Origin: Cloeon dipterum
Lineage: Eukaryota; Arthropoda; Insecta; Ephemeroptera; Baetidae
NCBI RefSeq assembly: GCF_949628265.1
Contig: NC_088789.1
Span: 2,356,001 to 2,420,000, forward strand
Direction of reading: 5' to 3'
Length of the DNA stretch: 64,000 nt
In this document: piece after piece, positions 1-12,189 of the stretch
Position numbering within the stretch: position 1 is the stretch's first letter
How the letters are laid out: every line of letters begins with the position of its first letter
Notes under the pieces: model-generated
The model's database searches: none
Told to the model about the DNA's origin: nothing
The model's input: only the letters and a program-made list of their open reading frames with translations
Translations under genes and position numbers: made by a program

Positions 1-314
1 GGTTAATACCGGGTGGGGGAAGTTCGGAACCCTGGCAAGAAATGAATTTGTAAATTTTTCCCCTGTGAAAATCTAAGTTTCGGATCAGAGCGGTCAAATT
101 TCCTCTACTGTGCAGTTTTATCTTTTAAATTGCCATTTTTTGCTGACTCAATATCTTCAATAGATTCCTCTACAATTTTTCAAGCCGAGATCATGAGCAA
201 ATAAATTGAAAATTAATTAAATCTAAGGTGCCTGCAAGAAGCTGGTTTAAGTTGAAAAAAAAATGTTTTACAGCTGCATTAATTTTTATAAATAGTACGG
301 TTTTTTGCAACCCT
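1..314 (+). mobile_element. hAT-like MITE, copy 1 (left end outside window)
   Basis: The block aligns throughout with the copies at 38885-39185 (same orientation) and 56555-56794 (inverted). It ends in the right terminal inverted repeat TGCAACCCTG. The left terminus appears to lie only about a dozen bases before the window. It sits in the intron downstream of the last visible exon of the ELAV/Sxl-type gene. It carries no coding capacity, so it is non-autonomous. Confidence 0.75.
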
Positions 315-684
315 GAATTTGTTAATCAATTGCCTATGACCTCAACTTGAGCTATGGGTATACAGTAAAAGGAATAACAAGTTAAAATTATAACTCTGAA
401 ATACAGTAAAACCCCTTGTTCAAATTTTTGCTTTAAAATAAAATCGAAAAATATCTTTCGCATGTGAAATAGAGGAAAATCGACTTCCAAGAAGCGGCTT
501 AAACCTGTGATGAAATGCAGATGGTATAAAGAAAATTCAACCCCGATTTCAACTACCTTAAAATTGCTGGATTAACACTCATTTTAGCTCATACGCACAA
601 TCATTCCAAATTAATGCGCATTTAATTAAGGTACTTTAAACTCTTTGTTGAAATATAATCAATTAATGCTATGAAAATTCATAC

Positions 685-1353
685 CTTGATTTCTTTTGAT
701 CCAATTTTGAGTCCATTCATAGCTTCTATTGCCTTTTTGGCAAAATGAGGCTTGGTGTACTTGACGAAGCCATAGCCCATGCTCTGTCTAGTAATAGAAT
801 CTCGAACAATTTTCACATTCATCAGGCTGCCAAAGGTCTGGAACATCCTTGTAAAATCTGCCTCACTGATCTCAGGAGGAATGTAGTTCACAATTAGGTT
901 GCAATTGGGAAGGTCACCCTGCTCCGACATGCTGTCCATAGAAGAGCCAACAGAGTTGATAAATTCTCCTGCAACGCGAGATTTGATTATTTTATAGGGA
1001 ACTACTTGTAACTGATAATACGTACTTGAGGCTGAACTAGAATTGCTGGTGCTATCTTCATAGTGGAACTTTAAGGGTGAGCTGAATAAAGTGTTGGCAT
1101 ATGGATTGTACAGTGCTGCAAGAATACAATTAATACAATTTGCGGCGTGCTTACTATTTATTTAAGTCTCACCTCGTGAATTGTAAGGAGAAAGCATAAA
1201 AGAAGGTATCTGATGCTGTAGTGGGTACCCAGTGGCCATGGCACTGCTCACGTTTGAAGGACTGCTGAAGAAGGGGTAGACATTGTTTTGACTTGGAAGA
1301 GTTGGGGCTGCGGTGGAGTTCCAGTAGCCAATGGGACAAGCGTGGAGAGACAT
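685..1353 (-). CDS. ELAV/Sex-lethal-type RRM RNA-binding protein (partial, 5' exons)
   Basis: Three coding exons join in phase: 1353-1173, 1115-1026 and 968-685. They give the first 185 residues; the rest lies beyond the left edge, after a donor at 684. Residues 1-110 are low-complexity, rich in Ser, Asn, Pro and Tyr. An RRM follows, with RNP2 LIVNYI at about 115-120 and RNP1 GYGFVKY at about 155-161, as in RRM1 of ELAV, Hu and Sxl proteins. The last visible exon stops after the KEIK stretch, where the ELAV/Sxl family commonly has an intron before RRM2. The ATG at 1353 follows a likely acceptor at 1360-1361, so there is probably an upstream 5'UTR exon. Family members bind U-rich RNA and regulate splicing or stability. 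Whether this is Sxl, an ELAV/fne/Rbp9 type or a diverged paralog cannot be decided from one domain. Confidence 0.85.
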
Positions 1354-1360
1354 CAGGACC

Positions 1361-4135
1361 TACACATCCAAAACTTAATATTTTACCTTAATTGCTGGAA
1401 GTCGCGGTCTTAGAAATGAACAGAGAGGTGACCTCACACTTCGGGCACTAAATAATGTAATTTTTATGGAGAAAAACCAGAGATATGTCCATTTATTGAA
1501 AAATTACACTTTTTGACGCAACTTTTAGCCTTCGCCACCCAAACTTTAATAAATTAGGTAAATTAGGGTGTCTCATAATTATAATCGCCGCTAACTGTAG
1601 CTTTTCCATAATGTAATAAAAATGCTGATGTGGATACCAGATGTCTGTAATTAAGATATTAATGAGAATAAGAGAAGACATGATTATGTTACATATATTT
1701 TGGTTTTTAGGTCCCAAAATTTAACATGAGCCTATTAAGCAAAATCACCTGTTCCGACATCCCTAAATGCAATATAAAGAGCAAAAAGCTAGATATTACG
1801 TGAGAAAATTATTCGCTTAAATTGATGGATAATATTATTTATTTGTTGTTAATGTATTGAATTATGTATAATGAATTGGGGTAGTTCCAATTAATGGAAA
1901 AATTCTCAATTTCATAAATATCTATGTTATATACATGCATATGTAATCACCCACAATTATTAGTCACACCTAGCATTTGTCCCACAAATTGTTCATAAAT
2001 ATATAGTAAGTCGATGATAGAGATGGTATAGACGAGATGACGAGATCTGCAGTTCAATTGGTACATATTTTCAAGCTCCATTCGCACAGGGAAATTCGCG
2101 ATAAAATTTACCTGTTAAGTGTATGTACGTGGTTGAGTAAAAAGCTGATGGTGACAACAACTGTTTTAAGGAAATGCAGCTGCGCGACTATCCTTTCTAA
2201 TTGGGCTTTGAAGCTCAGTTTGTTCTATCTGCGTGAATCATTAATCAATTTGTATTGCTAAAATGCTTAATTTTATATTTATGTTGCTTTCAGCTGCGCT
2301 GGCTACGAGGCTGTTGTTGGTGCTACGCTGCTATCCTGTTGCTGTCGCTCACCTTGCTGTTCTTGGTTCTTGTACTTCTTGTCTCATTCTTCAGTTCTCC
2401 TTATCACTAGCACCGCAGCTTGGGGCCCTTGGGGATGGGAAGGGTATGGGTCAGACTGTTCAGAGACAGAATCGGTGGCTCATCAAAGCTGAAACAAACG
2501 CGCATTTTTGTCTTGCCTGATCTTGCGCGCAGCACGCTTTTCTTTGAAGTTCTTTTTTTGAGAGGGGGAGGAGGGAGTTGGAAAATCATCGACACTACAT
2601 TGTCATGTCATGTACAAATTTAATGTACATGAGCACCGACGCACAGACAGACACCTTCAACATCAAGTTTATATCGAACGTTCGATTTTTGGTTGTTGCT
2701 AACTCGTTAAATCTAACCTCGTCCATGTCCATGCAAAATTGTTTTGTGCTTTCCTATGAAGTTAAATATTTGAATTTTTGTGAATGTTGAATAAATTGTA
2801 AAATAAAATTATTCCAATTTTAACTTACAAAGCAGTGAAAGCAAGCAAAATTAAAAACAAATGGGGGCGAGCCTCTTTGGAAAATTTTGCAATATATAAC
2901 GTGGAAAATCTCTAATTTGCTAATTTGTATTTTGTTGCTTTGCGATTTTGCGATTTAATGCTTGTTTATATGTATTTCTAAAAAATTATGTAATCTACAT
3001 AACATCGCTGTGTCGCTTCAGGCGCGTGGTGTATGTATCGCGAAATCAGAAATTATCGTGATTTTAGCATGCATCTCACGTGTTGATTTACGATTGACAT
3101 GAATAATGAAATCAAAGGGAATGGTGAACAAAGCGTGCAGTGCAAGAGCAAGCTGGAAATTCATTGGTTTATCAAATTAAAATAGAGTGTTTTGATTGGC
3201 TATCAGTTTGTGGCTGTTGAAATTGGATGAGGAAGGATAGCGCGCCAAAAGCGAGGCACCGCGACTCGCTGGAATTCGAGGCGAAGAGGGGAGAACAAGT
3301 GACTGAGCAGGTGCGCAGAATAAACAACAACTTCTTTCGTATCGGGACAACGCCTAAATTGAAATTTGTTGTGTAGAAAACAATATTTCGAGCTGTATTA
3401 TCTGATCACTGAATTAGAAAACTATAAAAACCACTCTCCTGCGCGTTGACCGGCTCAAATAGGTATGATTTTATATTATTTTTTTATTTTTCTCGAGATA
3501 TAAGCTAGTTAGCTGTTTCTTTGAGTACATAGGTGTTAAATAGGGCGTGTTTTAATTTAGATTGTTTTTGTATGCAAGTTAACGGTTTGCGGCATGACAT
3601 CATTCAAACCTGCAAATTAATTTTTAGCACTTTAATCGTAATCGTACACTTGTCGATCACTAGCACTCTCATTGGTCATTCACATATTTTAGGATTCTAC
3701 ATTTTCGAATTTGTGATCATCGTAAAGAGAAAAGGAAAATTTGCAAATTTACACAGCACAAATTTTTGGCAAAGCCATGTAGATAAAAATAATTATAAAT
3801 TTCGTCCTTTATTTCATCTCTCATGTATCCAATGTTTTTGTTTGAGCATCGGGGCAGTAAAAAAATTATTCACAATGCCCCAAATATGTAATCATAAAAG
3901 AGAGTTCAGCAACAGCAAAAAACCTTCACCTAAACTCACAGAGATTACAAGTATTAATTCGACCTTTGTTTTATGATACATGCCATAAACCAACTTAAAT
4001 TTGATAAGAAGTATCAGTACCATGCTCTTAAAATATTTTTCCAGATTAAAAATATAATGGTCTTTTAAATCCTTTTGCTTTAATATGTTTTTTTTTCAAA
4101 CGCCTATATATGTAATCTAAGTTTTTCTTCAACAG
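1361..4135. other. Divergent intergenic region between the RRM gene and the Pasiflora-like gene
   Basis: No convincing coding exon was found on either strand; the short open frames have no domain-like composition. A GC-richer patch at about 3240-3330 and a TATAAAA at 3423-3429 lie upstream of a GT donor at 3463. This suggests the promoter and a short noncoding first exon of the + strand gene, spliced to the acceptor at 4134-4135. Confidence 0.4.
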
Positions 4136-4182
4136 GTTAAATCCAATCAGCGGTATATTTGTTGAGTGATTGGGAATCAGAA

Positions 4183-6416
4183 ATGGAATACCGCAGTTAT
4201 GGTGGAAAAGCGCCCAGTGTTCGGAGCATGGCGCCTTCGATGTACTCGCACCACTCCAGAATGACCACCAGGTCCTCGGCCAATTTAAGGTCGACCCACT
4301 CCATGCGCTCCGTCGTAATACCCTGGTACCAAAAACCGATCGTGCAAGACGCTTTCTTCATCGACATCCAACGTGCCAGCATGCTCACTGCTTGTTACAC
4401 CCTGGTAAATTCCCTGTTTTACTACAATATAGAAATACTATTTATAAAATTTCGCCCCTCCTTGCAGTTCCTGGGCTTCTTCACTTTGTTCATGGCAGCT
4501 TTCGACATTTACTGCTTGGCTGAAGCAGCACCAGGGTCCACGCATTATGGCTACTATATCATCTCGTTTGAGTTTGTGTATGTGGGAAACATGCATGGTA
4601 AGAATTTCCATTGACCGCATTTGATTCCAATTTATTAATATTGATATTTTTCAGTCCGAAATTGCCTTGTCGTCTTCTCGCTGTTTTCGCTAATTGGAAG
4701 TGTTGCTCTCATAGTCACCAGCATCATGCTGATTGTGGCTCTGAGGAAGGTGAGAGATTAATTATATTAATTTAGCACAAAATTTCAAATCAAATCAGTT
4801 TTTCTTTATTAAAAAAAGCCAGCCGCCGGTGTAAAAGGGTCAAAAATTAAAAAGTGCAGGAGAAAAAATATGTCTTCCAGCACTATCATTCTTCAAGTTT
4901 AAATAATTGTCAGCTAATTAAATGGCCAGCCACCGCCTGGCAAAAAATGCAGCTAAGCTCATCCCGCCAGCCTCCGGCTGAGAGCTCTAGTATTAATTTA
5001 CTGTCTACCTCTTGGAATGTTTCTTATTCTCATCTCACTACTGATTGAGTCACACATTGAAATAAATGTTTTAGGAGTATGAGGGGCGCATGGTTCCCTG
5101 GCTGTACTGCATGTTCGCCTTCACTGCGTGGCGCTTTTTTGCCTTTGTTTTCGCATCGATTGTCAACGACCTCTACTTTGGATACAACTTGTTCATGTGC
5201 CTCGCATGGATTGTCTTCACCGTTGTCAGCTGCTACGGTTGGATCTTGGTCTACTCACTCTATCTTGAGCTGACAGATCTAACCAAACTTGAAGATTTGG
5301 CACATCTTAGGGTAAGTTATAAGAAATTATTTAAAAAATGCACATTTTCACAACCAAAATGCTCTATTATTGGTTTCAATAGCTATGTCATGGTTAAGTC
5401 ATGATTTTAACACAGATTGAAAAGATGTTCTGTCATTTAATTGTCATGCCAATATTTTTAATAATGCTAACTGGTGACAGATGGCGCTTTAATGCATTTG
5501 CCAGTTTTGGTTTTTGGTTCTTGCACTTGGATTTCGGAGACAGTTCTGCTTCTGAGAGTTCTATTAAAATTATTTTGGCATGCAAGAATGTTCCGACAGT
5601 GATAAGATACTAAAAATACTATTTCTACTGCCTTTAGGAAACAGCTAAACAATAATTATTATATATATTTAAGTCGTGTCTCGTTTTAACTTGTAAATAA
5701 AGAAAACCAGCCCGTTGACTCGCATTGTTAGAGAGTTCTCAGAATTTTCAAAGCAGTAGGAGGTATTTGAGCATTTCGGGGATCTAAAACTGGCTGTTGA
5801 ATGTCGGAGATGGCAAAAGGTGGTTAGTTTAGTGACTCGAAATGTTTGAATGGCTCAACGGGCTGGCGCCGACTTGCCACTAGCTGGTTTCCGCACCTTT
5901 CCAGTAGCTTTAGGGACAAATGTCTGGCGTTTCAATAAACTACCTCGGTTCAGGGAGGCGAAAAGATGGTCAAATTGGACCCAAGCTCCTCTGCGGCCAC
6001 TCGGGCCCCATGTGAAACACTCACCGGTGTTATTGGGACCCGGTGAGCTCATAGCCACAGGATGTGCCGAGCCAAAGTTAAAAAAGGCTAAATTATATAA
6101 TAACCTCCCAGGCGAATACGTAAAATTGGAATATCATCATCGATTTTACACTTATTTGTCCAATAAATATTTTCGATAATTTTATTACGAATTGGAATTG
6201 TTTATGAAGCTTTGCACTGTAATAATTTCATAATGGAAGAGTTCATGAACTTGGATTAGCGCCAGTAATGTGTGTTGTGTACACTCATGATTAAATGTAA
6301 TCTTTGTATTTCAGATGGGCACCATGCACTCTCTGAATGCTTCTATTGCTCATTCCATCGGAGGTTCGAGGCCAACCACACCGCACAGCGCCATATCAGC
6401 TACGCCAATTCATTAG
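4183..6416 (+). CDS. Pasiflora-like four-transmembrane septate-junction protein
   Basis: Five exons join in phase (4183-4404, 4468-4597, 4655-4749, 5075-5311, 6315-6416) and encode 261 residues. The N-terminal 60 residues are Ser/Arg-rich and cytoplasmic in character. Four hydrophobic segments follow: around residue 66-90, the NCLVVFSLFSLIGSV segment, the WLYCMFAFTAW segment and the MCLAWIVFTVV segment. The tail has LTKLEDLAHLRMGT and a SRPTTPHS motif. From memory, this layout and tail resemble Drosophila Pasiflora1/2 (CG7713/CG8121), needed for septate-junction barriers in glia and epithelia. The start is the ATG at 4183, 47 bases after the acceptor at 4135. The fourth intron (1.0 kb) contains a dispersed repeat and the third contains a MITE fragment. 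The four-TM topology is strong; the exact orthology is recalled, not searched. Confidence 0.75.
4818..4996 (+). mobile_element. Fragment of the GAGGTCTCAGCC-type MITE (copy 1)
   Basis: It shares most of its length with 58820-58998, including the stretch AAATTAAAAAGTGCAGGAG and the GCTAAGC core. It ends in a degraded right terminus GGCTGAGAGCTCTA. The left inverted repeat is missing. It lies in the third intron of the Pasiflora-like gene. Confidence 0.6.
5735..5965 (+). repeat. Dispersed repeat R2, copy 1
   Basis: This intronic block aligns with the reverse complement of 28425-28610. Shared landmarks include TATTTGAGCATTTCG, an AAAACTGGCTG stretch, CTCAACGGGCTG, and GGTTT(T/C)CGCACCTTTCCAG. 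No terminal inverted repeats or target duplications were recognised. An apparent open frame here (about 5850-6179) is probably repeat-derived. Confidence 0.6.
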
Positions 6417-7984
6417 GTTTAGATCTCAAATCCACGAATTTCAGATGTGTGTATGAGTAGGCCCAGCCACAAGTTCCGGAATCGCACTTAAAATCAAATT
6501 TCGTTATTTTAATTAGTTTTTGGAACATATTTTGATAATTGGTAGAGAGAAAGAATGCAGTGAGAACTTAATGACAACAATATTTTTAATACATGCTGCT
6601 GGTGAAGTTTTTATAATGCATTCCGTCCAAGAAAGTATCACTAGAGTATAGTTCAGTTATAAACCAAGTTAACAGATCCGTCCAAATGAGCTTTTTTGTA
6701 ATAATAATAATTATAGTGAAAAAATTAACATAGCTGTATAGGAGGCAAATTATGTCAACGACTAACTCAAGCAGCCAACATAGTTTAGAAACTTTGTTGA
6801 GCCAGTAGGAAGATATACATTTCATATTATGCTGCCTAAGCATTATAATTGCTCTCAATTGACGAGTTGAAGTCAAATTAGAATCTGATTATGTGTACCC
6901 TGGCACAGTTTACTGTAAGGGCAAAAGCTAAGTGCATTAACTGGTATTGATATTATAATAAAAAAGAGTTTGATGTATTTCTTGAGAAATTCTCATGTAT
7001 TTTGGATATTTTGATCGAGAGTCTTAAGAAGAATTTCATTAAAGAGAATCTTGTCTTTTGTTACTTTCATCACAGATGTTAAAATGATTCGCCTTCTGCT
7101 TATGCAGTAATTATATTTTTATATAGTTTTATTTTCTCATAAAGATCAGCCAACACTTTCAACTATTTTAGATGTGTCTGCTTATATTTTCGATATTTAC
7201 ATCATTTATACTTCAATGTTGCAGTTTTGTTAATAAAATCGCCTTTCGGTGAATAGTAGAACTTGAAACAAGAATTTGCTTTTCACCCAGGCTATACTTT
7301 TTTGAACAACGAAATTTATGCACTTGTTTTTATTCTGTTGAACCCTCAACCAAAGAGAGCGTTTATAACTTTAAATAATAAAAATCGAAAGTAATAATTA
7401 TTTCACCCTCATGCTCCATAGCGATTTTGAAATTGTTGGTATCGTTTTTTCCTGTAGGACAAAAAAATGATAAATTGGAATAAGTAAAGGGTTGCCAAAT
7501 TTACAATGCTACATAAAACTGATTAACTCCTTTGTTAAATGCGTCAAAAATTGAGCTTGCTTTTATTTTTAATTAATTTCTAAACGAAATCTGGTGCTTC
7601 CACATTCTGGAATGTTAAAATAACTGTAGGAATTAATTAAAATAGAAACCTTTAGCGCAATTAACATGATCTTTAGAATTAGTGCCTTAAATTTACACTT
7701 AATATTTATATAAATTCTGAGAGCACAATTCCCAGACCTCATCATCTAATTGAAAAATAAAATACTGAGTTCGATATTGGTATATGCAGATGAGCATTAT
7801 GAAATATATATCTCGCCACTTTTTTCACATTACGCATTTTTACGCCTTTAATTTTGCAATATTTAAATAGTTGTTGGCTAAATTTACTCGCATTTGCTTT
7901 GCCTCAAAATGTATGAAATAATCATTAATTATCAATTAAACTGTAATTTAAAAATGCTCTTTATTTATTCACACTGCGCAAGCA
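6417..7984. other. 3'UTR of the Pasiflora-like gene and AT-rich intergenic DNA
   Basis: No coding exon is evident. Several AATAAA-like signals after 6950 could end the upstream transcript. The rest is AT-rich and shows nothing else recognisable. Confidence 0.35.
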
Positions 7985-8945
7985 CTATTCAAATTCAACG
8001 AGCGGCGCGAATTCACAAAAGAAAAATAATATGTGAAAAGGATAATCATATTTAAATATTATCACAATTTCAGTTTTTTTACGTTTTAATATATTTATTT
8101 TTTCCTGATGCAACGCTGCAGTTACACGGGGATGAATGACCTGGAAGATGTAGGCTGCAGTTGAACCAGGGTGGCACGTATGCAGTTTTCCACCGCCACA
8201 ATTAATATTAATGGACATCTCTATCCCGCGATTAATACCAAAAAACGCCTGTTTGTCACGAAACGCTCCCCTCACAGCCCCTGATTTTGAGCAGTGAAAA
8301 TATCCGAAATAAAGAAATGGAATGAGTGGCGTCCCGGGTTTGCTGTAATAAAGGACGCGGAATTACGTTATAATCACAATCACTCATTGTCAGCTTTCTC
8401 CTCAAAAATCTATGTGCTTTTAGGTAATGGTATGAATTCAATTGTTTACGCAGAATAAATCAACTGGAAGGAAAAATAAAACATTGAGTTTTCCAGCCCT
8501 CAGATTTCCTTTTTGGCCTTCATCCTCTCAAATTGAATAATGGCCAGGTAAGTGTAGGGATTCTGGGAAAATTATGCGCTCTTTAGCACAATTTGGTCAT
8601 TTACCGATTCATTTTTGTCACAAGAAAGAATTCTTTTGTTATATTTTATGCGGACGCGTACTTTGAAAGAGCGGCCTCCCCGCAGTGCTGCACGCCTTGA
8701 GCTTGATTGAAACAAATTTTTGTGTCAAGAGAGAGAATGCAGCGTGTGAATGTGTATGCAGTCGGCAGACAGCTTATTGACGCCGGCCGTTTTATAATTT
8801 TAAAAAAGGACTCATTCATGCTCATCGAGTGGCGCGAATTCGCAAAAAAATGCATTGGGAACGGGAAAATCATATTCAAATATACCACAATTTAAATTCT
8901 TATTCAGATTTTTACGTTTTTATGTTTTAAATGTTTTTCAGTTTG
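7985..8945 (+). repeat. Direct repeat block, unit A (with a partial tandem copy)
   Basis: Positions 8100-8800 align with units B (10506-11600) and C (12190-13480). Landmarks in order are GCAACGCTGC, a GAAATAAA..GGAATGAGTG stretch, TCACTCATTGTCAGC-like sequence, GGAAAAATAAA, and (shared with C only) a GGCAGACAGCTT..GACGCC end. The start of the unit, GGCGCGAATTC at about 8000, recurs at about 8830, so the block is also partly tandem. No coding potential was recognised. Confidence 0.6.
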
Positions 8946-9639
8946 CATTTTAAAAAAGCAACAATGACTTATATGCGTGTCGGTTAATAGTTTGACCCTA
9001 ACAAAAATGATAAATAATGACACGGGGATAATACTTAGAAAATAGAAAATAGCAAATAGGAATAAAAAAAAAAATAGGAATATGAGGCTGGCGCACTATG
9101 CATCCTCGGATTCAACAGTGTGGGTGGGCAGTGTGGGCACCCTCGCTCCCCATATTCCCAGCAGGGGACTGCTCTCATTGTCAGGTGTTTACACGAAACA
9201 ACAAGGGGAATAGATTTTAACAAATAAGCGTCGGTGGTGTGTGACAGCTAATAACGCGGATGATTTATTATAGCACTTTGTTATCTCTGTACGTTAACAC
9301 GGATTTCTTTACTCCAAAGTGTTAAAAATTATTTTCTTAACAAACCATCAATACAAAATCGATTTATGATGCTGGAATCTAATTAATTAGAATCTTTAAC
9401 GAATTTAGGTATTTTAGGGTTCTAATATAAATTCACCGAAACTGTTTGAATAAGGGTGAATTATGACAAAAGGTATTGAAGGCTAAAATGTTGAATTATT
9501 GTCAAAAGAAAAATAATGTAAATTTTACGCTCATTCATGAAGAAAAATCCGGACATTCTGTTGCAAAAATACTCGTAATTTTTTTTTTACTTACTTACCC
9601 ACTTACCCTTTCGGCACGTAAAAATAAAAGTATTCAAAG
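8946..9639. other. Intergenic, nothing recognised
   Basis: AT-rich, with a GC-richer patch at about 9085-9190 whose short minus-strand open frame resembles no family I know. Confidence 0.3.
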
Positions 9640-10333
9640 AATCCTTATGATTCACATTTGCACGTATCCCTCGTAGGTGGCTAATGACATTCTCTTCTGT
9701 GAGCTCTGATAAAAAATGCTCACTGAGAAACTTCAAAGTCTCATTAGTTAAAAGGTCAGGGCCAGGAGCTTTTTTAGCTTTAAGCTCTTTAACCGCTCTT
9801 TCATGAAAAATTTAACATCTTTCTGGTGTTCTGACCGTGTTGGATAACACATATCTTTCAAATTTAAAGAATCATTAGAGCCGAGGTTCAGAATGTTATA
9901 TATTTTTTCGAAATGAGTTTCCCAATCTGACATAGCAACATTGTCAACCTTTGAAGAGCCACCTTTTTTATTTAATAATTTATAAGATAGATGCTCGGCT
10001 TCGAAAATGATTTTTTCATCACATTTTTCGATAAAATTGTCCTTTTTCTGTTTAATTATTCTTCTATAAGCCATCTTGGCATTGGCAAAAATTTCTAGCA
10101 CTTCTAATTTAATATTTTCAGAATTTGGGAAACTAGGGGATCGAGGAAGTTTATCAATAAAATTTTGAAGAAATTTTAGATCTTGTTTGAGTTCAAAGCA
10201 CTCGGAATCGAACCACGGTTTACTAATACGAGACTTACAGAGCAAATAATATTTGGATTTTTCAACAAATGTGAGAATGTTTTCATAAAATACATTATTA
10301 TCATCTAAAGCTAATTTAAGTGACTCATTTTAA
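9640..10333 (-). mobile_element. Non-LTR retrotransposon (LINE) remnant
   Basis: A minus-strand open frame runs from about 10330 to 9748. It carries the KPWFDSEC motif and a charged helical stretch typical of the linker between endonuclease and reverse transcriptase in Jockey/CR1-like LINEs. The frame then shifts; the next frame reads KKAPGPDLLTNE, the conserved start of the reverse transcriptase domain, before decaying near 9640. The endonuclease, the RT catalytic motifs and the 3' end are absent. It lies between repeat units A and B. Confidence 0.75.
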
Positions 10334-10505
10334 CCAAACATATTCAATATAATTATCGATAATTATGTGCGCTGTTAAAAGTGTAATGCTTGACGCGTGA
10401 TAGCAAATATGAGGATAATTATAAAATTTGGCGTAATCAAGAATAGTTTTTCTGTTTCCTGTGCTGTTCCTCTTTTTCCCTGACTTTTTTTTATTTTTTT
10501 TATTA

Positions 10506-11600
10506 AATTCCATATTACAAAATGCGGTCTTAGCAATTTATAAGGGTTATGATTTTAAGATAAGATTTAAGAAGAAAATTTTGACGTGGACCCTTTTTAG
10601 GCTAGACGTTTAGGCCCATTAAAGAAAATAACGCGGCACAACAGTATTAAAATGCAATTTTATCCTTTCTATAAATATGTATGTTTTTACTGTTATAAAT
10701 GAGATCAATATAGACCAAAAGATTATTCAAATTATTTTCAAACAAAATGCCTGTCTTGTCCTGTTCCTGAAAAATATTTTCATGTTCTGCCGGAATTCGA
10801 GGGAAACAAGATTTCTTGTTTCCATTTCCTGTCTTGGAAAAGGGACGGAAATGAGGAAGGAAGCAGAGCTATGTCGTGAGGATGGAGCTTCTATTTTTTA
10901 GTTAACTGCACTATAATAATTCCTTTAATTTTAATAAATTCGAGATTTTTATGAAAAGGCAACTTAAACGTGGTGCATGTGTTGCGCGCATTTTGCGGTT
11001 GATAAATCATTGTGATTGATAAGAGAACCAATAGGGGTAGCAGTTCTTTCTCGTCTCAACTGTACAGGAGCAACTGGGGAGCCAGCAAGTGGTTAGATCT
11101 TGCAACGCTGCCGTTACACAGACCACAGAGGGTGAAAGACCTTAACAATTTAGAGGCAATATAACCACTTTGGTGGCGCAGTTTCCCAACGCCGTGTGCT
11201 TGCAACAATCTCGTACCAAGAATATATGTAGCATGTTTGACAGGAAACGCGTATTCCACCCCCACTTTCGAAATAAAAGAAATAAAGGAATGGAATGAGT
11301 GAGTGAGGTCAGTTCGGGGTTTTCCTGCAACAGAGCGAAGGGCGCAGCTTATGGTAATCAATCACTGTCAGCTTCCTTTTTGGGGGAAAAAACAAAATTG
11401 CTCAAAAATATTTGCTTTGATGTATGGCATAAATTCATTTCAATCTAAAGGAAAAATAAATAATGAGCTCCCATAGCCATTAAAATATTATATTTTTGGC
11501 CATTTGGCCCTTGAAAAAATATTATGCCACTCTCTGGTCATTCATTTACAGATTCTTTTTCACGCTTCCATTCATTTTAGCTTTTGAAAGAATTAGGAAA
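10506..11600 (+). repeat. Direct repeat block, unit B
   Basis: It aligns almost end to end with unit C. Shared landmarks are AAAATGCGGTCTTAGCAA at the start, TTTAGGCCCATTAAAG, CCTGTCTTGTCCTGTTCC, TAGATCTTGCAACGCTGCCG, CCCAACGCCGTGTGCTTG, GAGTGAGTGAGGTC and GTCATTCATTTACA. Divergence is moderate, with many small indels, so the duplication is not recent. It is missing the end of the unit that carries the GACGCC/GTCTG-type site. Confidence 0.7.
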
Positions 11601-11639
11601 TTTTTCTTTTCCTTCTGAATGAGTGATTTCGACTGACTT

Positions 11640-12185
11640 TATTTTTAATTTTTTATAATTAAACAGGCCCAGTCTGGCGCCAAATTTTTTTACCGGGGAC
11701 TCTTGATTTGCACGGTTCACCGAGCCACCGCGGCCAACTACCCCCAGGGTGTTTAAAATCCGTGCGACCTCTTCAGGGTCCAGGGTGACCTCGAAACCCG
11801 AGATTCGAATAATGCACACCCAGACAAAGCTAACGGTGTGCAGAAATCCAAAATCGGACCCATAGGGCCAGAGTTATTTAACGGGAAAATTTGCCTGTTT
11901 GCAACCTGAGTACCTTCCGTCAGGTATATCACCGGCCCTGGGCAAAATAAATAAAAGATCCACGTAAATTGACGCACAATTTCTCTGGGAGGGTTTTAAG
12001 ACTAAATTCAACCTGATCGGACCTAAACCACGAGACGCGTTAACACAGAAAAGCCACTAAATATAAAATATGGGCCGCGGAAGCCAAAACGCGGGCCGCT
12101 TGACAGTCAAGTCTTGGAAATGTTGACAGTCCGGGCGGCCCACTGGGGTTTCGCCCGGTGCACCCGATTAGCAGTCCGGGCCTGT
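11640..12185. other. Unique GC-richer spacer between repeat units B and C
   Basis: This segment is absent from both flanking repeat copies and is noticeably richer in GC. It contains the local inverted motif CCGGGCGG..CGCCCGG near 12130-12160. It could be an insertion or single-copy sequence. No terminal repeats or protein were recognised. Confidence 0.35.
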
Positions 12186-12189
12186 AATT

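Noticed and set aside
2037-2790. Overlapping open frames upstream of the Pasiflora-like gene
   Set aside because: Low-complexity, no domains, mutually overlapping on both strands.
5850-6179. 109-codon frame in the Pasiflora-like intron
   Set aside because: It overlaps dispersed repeat R2 and is not bounded by matching splice sites.
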